From Sipunculus nudus (taxonomy: Eukaryota; Annelida; Sipuncula; Golfingiida; Sipunculidae), in assembly GCA_026874595.1 (NCBI GenBank), contig CM049321.1, positions 21,732,979-21,796,978 of the forward strand: a stretch of 64,000 nucleotides of DNA. The letters run 5' to 3'. This document shows, one piece after another, positions 57,101 to 63,100 of this stretch (its first letter is position 1; every line of letters begins with the position of its first letter). The notes beneath the pieces were generated by a model that saw only the letters and a list, made by a program, of their open reading frames with translations, did no database searches and was not told the DNA's origin. A program made the translations under genes and the position numbers.

Positions 57101-60100
57101 GACAGTTTGTAGGCAGGGTAAAAATGTTTGTACTTCTGTTCTTGTAGACAGGTTGTAGGCAGGGTAAAAATGTTTGTACTTCTGTTCTTGTAGACAGGTT
57201 GTAGGCAGGGTAAAAATGTTTGTACTTCTGTTCTTGTAGAGAGGTTGTAGGCAGGGTAAAAATGTTTGTACTTCTGTTCTTGTAGACAGGTTGTAGGCAG
57301 GGTAAAAATGTTTGTACTTTTGATCTTGTAGACAGGTTGTAGGCAGGGTAAAAATGTTTGTACTTCTGTTCTTGTAGACAGGTTGTAGGCAGGGTAAAAA
57401 TGTTTGTACTTTTGATCTTGTAGACAGGTTGTAGGCAGGGTCAAAATGATTGTACTTCTGTTCTTGTAGACAGGTTGTAGGCAGGGTAAAAATGTTTGTA
57501 CTTTTGATCTTGTAGACAGGTTGTAGGCAGGGTAAAAATGATTGTACTTTTGATCTTGTAGACAGGTTGTAGGCAGGTTAAAAATGTTTGTACTTTTGTT
57601 CTTGTAGACAGGTTGTAGGCAGGGTCAAAATGTTTGTACTTTTGTTCTTGTAGACAATTGTAGGCAGGGTAAAATGTTTGTACTTTTGTTCTTGTAGACA
57701 GGTTGTAGACAGGGTCAATATGTTTGTACTTTTATTCTTGTAGACAGGTTGTAGGCAGGGTAAAAATGTTTGTACTTCTGTTCTTGTAGACAGGTTGTAG
57801 GCAGGGTAAAAATGTTTGTACTTTTGATCTTGTAGACAGGTTGTAGGCAGGGTAAAAATGTTTGTTCTTTTGATCTTGTAGACAGGTTGTAGACAGGGTC
57901 AATATGTTTGTACTTTTATTCTTGTAGACAGATTGTAGGCAGGGTAAAAATGTTTGTACTTTTGTTCTTGTAGACAGGTTGTAGGCAGGGTAAAAATGTT
58001 TGTACTTCTGTTCTTGTAGACAGGTTGTAGGCAGGGTAAAAATGTTTGTAATTCTGTTCTTGTAGACAGGTTGTAGGCAGGGTAAAAATGTTTGTACTTT
58101 TGATCTTGTAGACAGGTTGTAGGCAGGGTAAAAATGTTTGTTCTTTTGATCTTGTAGACAGGTTGTAGACAGGGTCAATATGTTTGTACTTTTATTCTTG
58201 TAGACAGATTGTAGGCAGGGTAAAAATGTTTGTACTTTTGTTCTTGTAGACAGGTTGTAGGCAGGGTAAAAATGTTTGTACTTCTGTTCTTGTAGACAGG
58301 TTGTAGGCAGGGTAAAAATGTTTGTACTTCTGTTCTTGTAGACAGGTTGTAGGCAGGGTAAAAATGTTTGTACTTCTGTTCTTGTAGACAGGTTGTAGGC
58401 AGGGTAAAAATGTTTGTACTTCTGTTCTTGTAGACAGGTTGTAGGCAGGGTAAAAATGTTTGTACTTTTGATCTTGTAGACAGGTTGTAGGCAGGGTAAA
58501 AATGTTTGTACTTCTGTTCTTGTAGACAGGTTGTAGGCAGGGTAAAAATGTTTGTACTTCTGTTCTTGTAGACAGGTTGTAGGCAGGGTAAAAATGTTTG
58601 TACTTTTGATCTTGTAGACAGGTTGTAGGCAGGGTAAAAATGTTTGTACTTTTATTCTTGTAGACAGGTTGTAGGCAGAGTAAAAATGTTTGTACTTTTG
58701 TTCTTGTAGACAGGTTGTAGGCAGGGTAAAAATGTTTGTACTTTTATTCTTGTAGACAGGTTGTAGGCAGGGTAAAAATGTTTGTACTTCTGTTCTTGTA
58801 GACAGGTTGTAGGCAGGGTAAAAATGTTTGTACTTTTGATCTTGTAGACAGGTTGTAGGCAGATTAAAATTATTGTACTTCTGTTCTTGTAGACAGGTTG
58901 TAGGCAGGGTAAAAATGTTTGTTATTTTGATCTTGTAGACAGGTTGTAGACAGGGTCAATATGTTTGTACTTTTATTCTTGTAGACAGGTTGTAGGCAGA
59001 GTAAAAATGTTTGTACTTTTGTTCTTGTAGACAGTTTGTAGGCAGGGTAAAAATGTTTGTACTTCTGTTCTTGTAGACAGGTTGTAGGCAGGGTAAAAAT
59101 GTTTGTACTTCTGTTCTTGTAGACAGGTTGTAGGCAGGGTAAAAATGTTTGTACTTCTGTTCTTGTAGAGAGGTTGTAGGCAGGGTAAAAATGTTTGTAC
59201 TTCTGTTCTTGTAGACAGGTTGTAGGCAGGGTAAAAATGTTTGTACTTTTGATCTTGTAGACAGGTTGTAGGCAGGGTAAAAATGTTTGTACTTCTGTTC
59301 TTGTAGACAGGTTGTAGGCAGGGTAAAAATGTTTGTACTTTTGATCTTGTAGACAGGTTGTAGGCAGGGTCAAAATGATTGTACTTCTGTTCTTGTAGAC
59401 AGGTTGTAGGCAGGGTAAAAATGTTTGTACTTTTGATCTTGTAGACAGGTTGTAGGCAGGGTAAAAATGATTGTACTTCTGTTCTTGTAGACTGGTTGTA
59501 GGCAGGGTAAAAATGTTTGTACTTTTGATCTTGTAGACAGGTTGTAGGCAGGTTAAAAATGTTTGTACTTTTGTTCTTGTAGACAGGTTGTAGGCAGGGT
59601 CAAAATGTTTGTACTTTTGTTCTTGTAGACAATTGTAGGCAGGGTAAAATGTTTGTACTTTTGTTCTTGTAGACAGGTTGTAGACAGGGTCAATATGTTT
59701 GTACTTTTATTCTTGTAGACAGGTTGTAGGCAGGGTAAAAATGTTTGTACTTCTGTTCTTGTAGACAGGTTGTAGGCAGGGTAAAAATGTTTGTACTTTT
59801 GATCTTGTAGACAGGTTGTAGGCAGGGTAAAAATGTTTGTTCTTTTGATCTTGTAGACAGGTTGTAGACAGGGTCAATATGTTTGTACTTTTATTCTTGT
59901 AGACAGATTGTAGGCAGGGTAAAAATGTTTGTACTTTTGTTCTTGTAGACAGGTTGTAGGCAGGGTAAAAATGTTTGTACTTCTGTTCTTGTAGACAGGT
60001 TGTAGGCAGGGTAAAAATGTTTGTAATTCTGTTCTTGTAGACAGGTTGTAGGCAGGGTAAAAATGTTTGTACTTCTGTTCTTGTAGACAGGTTGTAGGCA

Positions 60101-63100
60101 GGGTAAAAATGTTTGTACTTCTGTTCTTGTAGACAGGTTGTAGGCAGGGTAAAAATGTTTGTACTTTTGATCTTGTAGACAGGTTGTAGGCAGGGTAAAA
60201 ATGTTTGTACTTCTGTTCTTGTAGACAGGTTGTAGGCAGGGTAAAAATGTTTGTACTTCTGTTCTTGTAGACAGGGTGTAGGCAGGGTAAAAATGTTTGT
60301 ACTTTTGATCTTGTAGACAGGTTGTAGGCAGGGTAAAAATGTTTGTACTTTTATTCTTGTAGACAGGTTGTAGGCAGAGTAAAAATGTTTGTACTTTTGT
60401 TCTTGTAGACAGGTTGTAGGCAGGGTAAAAATGTTTGTACTTTTATTCTTGTAGACAGGTTGTAGGCAGGGTAAAAATGTTTGTACTTCTGTTCTTGTAG
60501 ACAGGTTGTAGGCAGGGTAAAAATGTTTGTACTTTTGATCTTGTAGACAGGTTGTAGGCAGATTAAAATTATTGTACTTCTGTTCTTGTAGACAGGTTGT
60601 AGGCAGGGTAAAAATGTTTGTTATTTTGATCTTGTAGACAGGTTGTAGACAGGGTCAATATGTTTGTACTTTTATTCTTGTAGACAGGTTGTAGGCAGGG
60701 TAAAAATGTTTGTACTTTTGTTCTTGTAGACAGTTTGTAGGCAGGGTAAAAATGTTTGTACTTCTGTTCTTGTAGACAGGTTGTAGGCAGGGTAAAAATG
60801 TTTGTACTTCTGTTCTTGTAGACAGGTTGTAGGCAGGGTAAAAATGTTTGTACTTTTGTTCTTGTAGACAGGTTGTAGGCAGGGTAAAAATGTTTGTACT
60901 TTTGTTCTTGTAGACAGGTTGTAGGCAGGGTAAAAATGTTTGTACTTTTGTTCTTGTAGGCAGGTTGTAGGCAGGGTAAAAATGTTTGTACTTCTGTTCT
61001 TGTAGACAGGTTGTAGGCAGGGTAAAAATGTTTGTACTTCTGTTCTTGTAGACAGGTTGTAGGCAGGGTAAAAATGTTTGTACTTTTGTTCTTGTGGACA
61101 GATTGGCAGGGTAAAAATGTTTGTACTTTTGATCTTGTAGACAGGTTGTAGGCAGGGTAAAAATGTTTGTACTTTTGTTCTTGTAGACAGGTTGTAGGCA
61201 GGGTCAAAATGTTTGTACTTTTGTTCTTGTAGACAGGTTGTAGGCAGGGTAAAAATGTTTGTACTTTTGTTCTTGTAGACAGGTTGTAGGCAGGGTAAAA
61301 ATGTTTGTACTTTTGTTCTTGTAGGCAGGTTGTAGGCAGGGTAAAAATGTTTGTACTTCTGTTCTTGTAGGCAGGTTGTAGGCAGGGTAAAAATGTTTGT
61401 ACTTTTGATCTTGTAGACAGGTTGTAGGCAGGGTAAAAATGTTTGTACTTTTGTTCTTGTAGACAGGTTGTAGGCAGGGTAAAAATGTTTGTACTTTTGT
61501 TCTTGTAGACAGGTTGTAGGCAGGGTAAAAATGTTTGTACTTCTGTTCTTGTAGACAGGTTGTAGGCAGGGTAAAAATGTTTGTACTTTTGATCTTGTAG
61601 ACAGGTTGTAGGCAGGGTAAAAATGTTTGTACTTTTGATCTTGTAGACAGGTTGTAGGCAGGGTAAAAATGTTTGTACTTTTGTTCTTGTAGACAGGTTG
61701 TAGGCAGGGTAAAAATGTTTGTACTTTTGTTCTTGTAGACAGGTTGTAGGCAGGGTAAAAATGTTTGTACTTTTGTTCTTGTAGACAGGTTGTAGGCAGG
61801 GTAAAAATGTTTGTACTTTTGATCTTGTAGACAGGTTGTAGGCAGGGTAAAAATGTTTGTACTTCTGTTCTTGTAGGCAGGTTGTAGGCAGGGTAAAAAT
61901 GTTTGTACTTTTGATCTTGTAGACAGGTTGTAGGCAGGGTAAAAATGTTTGTACTTTTGTTCTTGTAGACAGGTTGTAGGCAGGGTAAAAATGTTTGTAC
62001 TTCTGTTCTTGTAGGCAGGTTGTAGGCAGGGTAAAAATGTTTGTACTTTTGATCTTGTAGACAGGTTGTAGGCAGGGTAAAAATGTTTGTACTTTTGTTC
62101 TTGTAGACAGGTTGGAGGCAGGGTAAAAATGTTTGTACTTTTGTTCTTGTAGACAGGTTGTAGGCAGGGTAAAAATGTTTGTACTTTTGTTCTTGTAGAC
62201 AGGTTGTAGGCAGGGTAAAAATGTTTGTACTTTTGTTCTTGTAGACAGGTTGTAGGCAGGGTAAAAATGTTTGTACTTTTGATCTTGTAGACAGGTTGTA
62301 GGCAGGGTAAAAATGTTTGTACTTCTGTTCTTGTAGACAGGTTGTAGGCAGGGTAAAAATGTTTGTACTTTTGATCTTGTAGACAGGTTGTAGGCAGGGT
62401 AAAAATGTTTGTACTTTTGTACTTGTAGACAGGTTGTAGACAGGGTCAAAATGTTTGTACTTTTGTTCTTGTAGACAGGTTGTAGACAGGGTCAAAATGT
62501 TTGTACTTTTATTCTTGTAGACAGGTTGTAGGCAGGGTCAAAATGTTTGTACTTCTGTTCTTGTAGGGAGGTTGTAGGCAGGGTCAAAAGGTTTGTACTT
62601 TGTACTGTTTGTACCAACCATGGATCATCACGTTTTTCTTCAATAAAAAAAAATTGCTTAATATTATTTTCCAGGCGACAAGATATCAAATTTTACGGAG
62701 GCTTACCAGAGTTCAGTCATGTTTGGCGGATTCGCTAAGTTAGCTGTTGATGGGAACATGGACTTTAACTTCAAAGCCGGAAGTTGTTCTCATACGATGG
62801 AGGAGAGACATCCGTGGTGGGCCATGGACATGGGGCGTCCCATGATGGTAGAAGGGCTGAGGATTGTAAACAGAGGGGACTGCTGTGGTGAGTAGTGATG
62901 TTGTTATAATGAATAGTAAATGCTGTATAATGAAATAAATAATAAGACATACTGAAGATGTTTTCAGCCCTCAAAGCACTCCAGTAAGGGCGGGTCTTAG
63001 ACCCATTCCCTGGGCGCCCCCTAGGCATTAAATTTTGATAGGAGCCATAGACGATAATGCCACCAAGCCAAGCAGGAATCCAGTCCAGCCGCCAGCGCGC

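Noticed and set aside
54880-62612. CRISPR-like regular array
   Set aside because: Units are contiguous with no unique spacers, and the DNA is eukaryotic. It is a satellite.
54885-62689. Long minus-strand open frames (up to 626 residues) with repeats of LPTTCLQEQKYKHFYP type
   Set aside because: Produced by a stop-free 46-bp satellite; overlapping frames are equally open, there is no start context, no splice support, and the array lies in an intron of a plus-strand gene.
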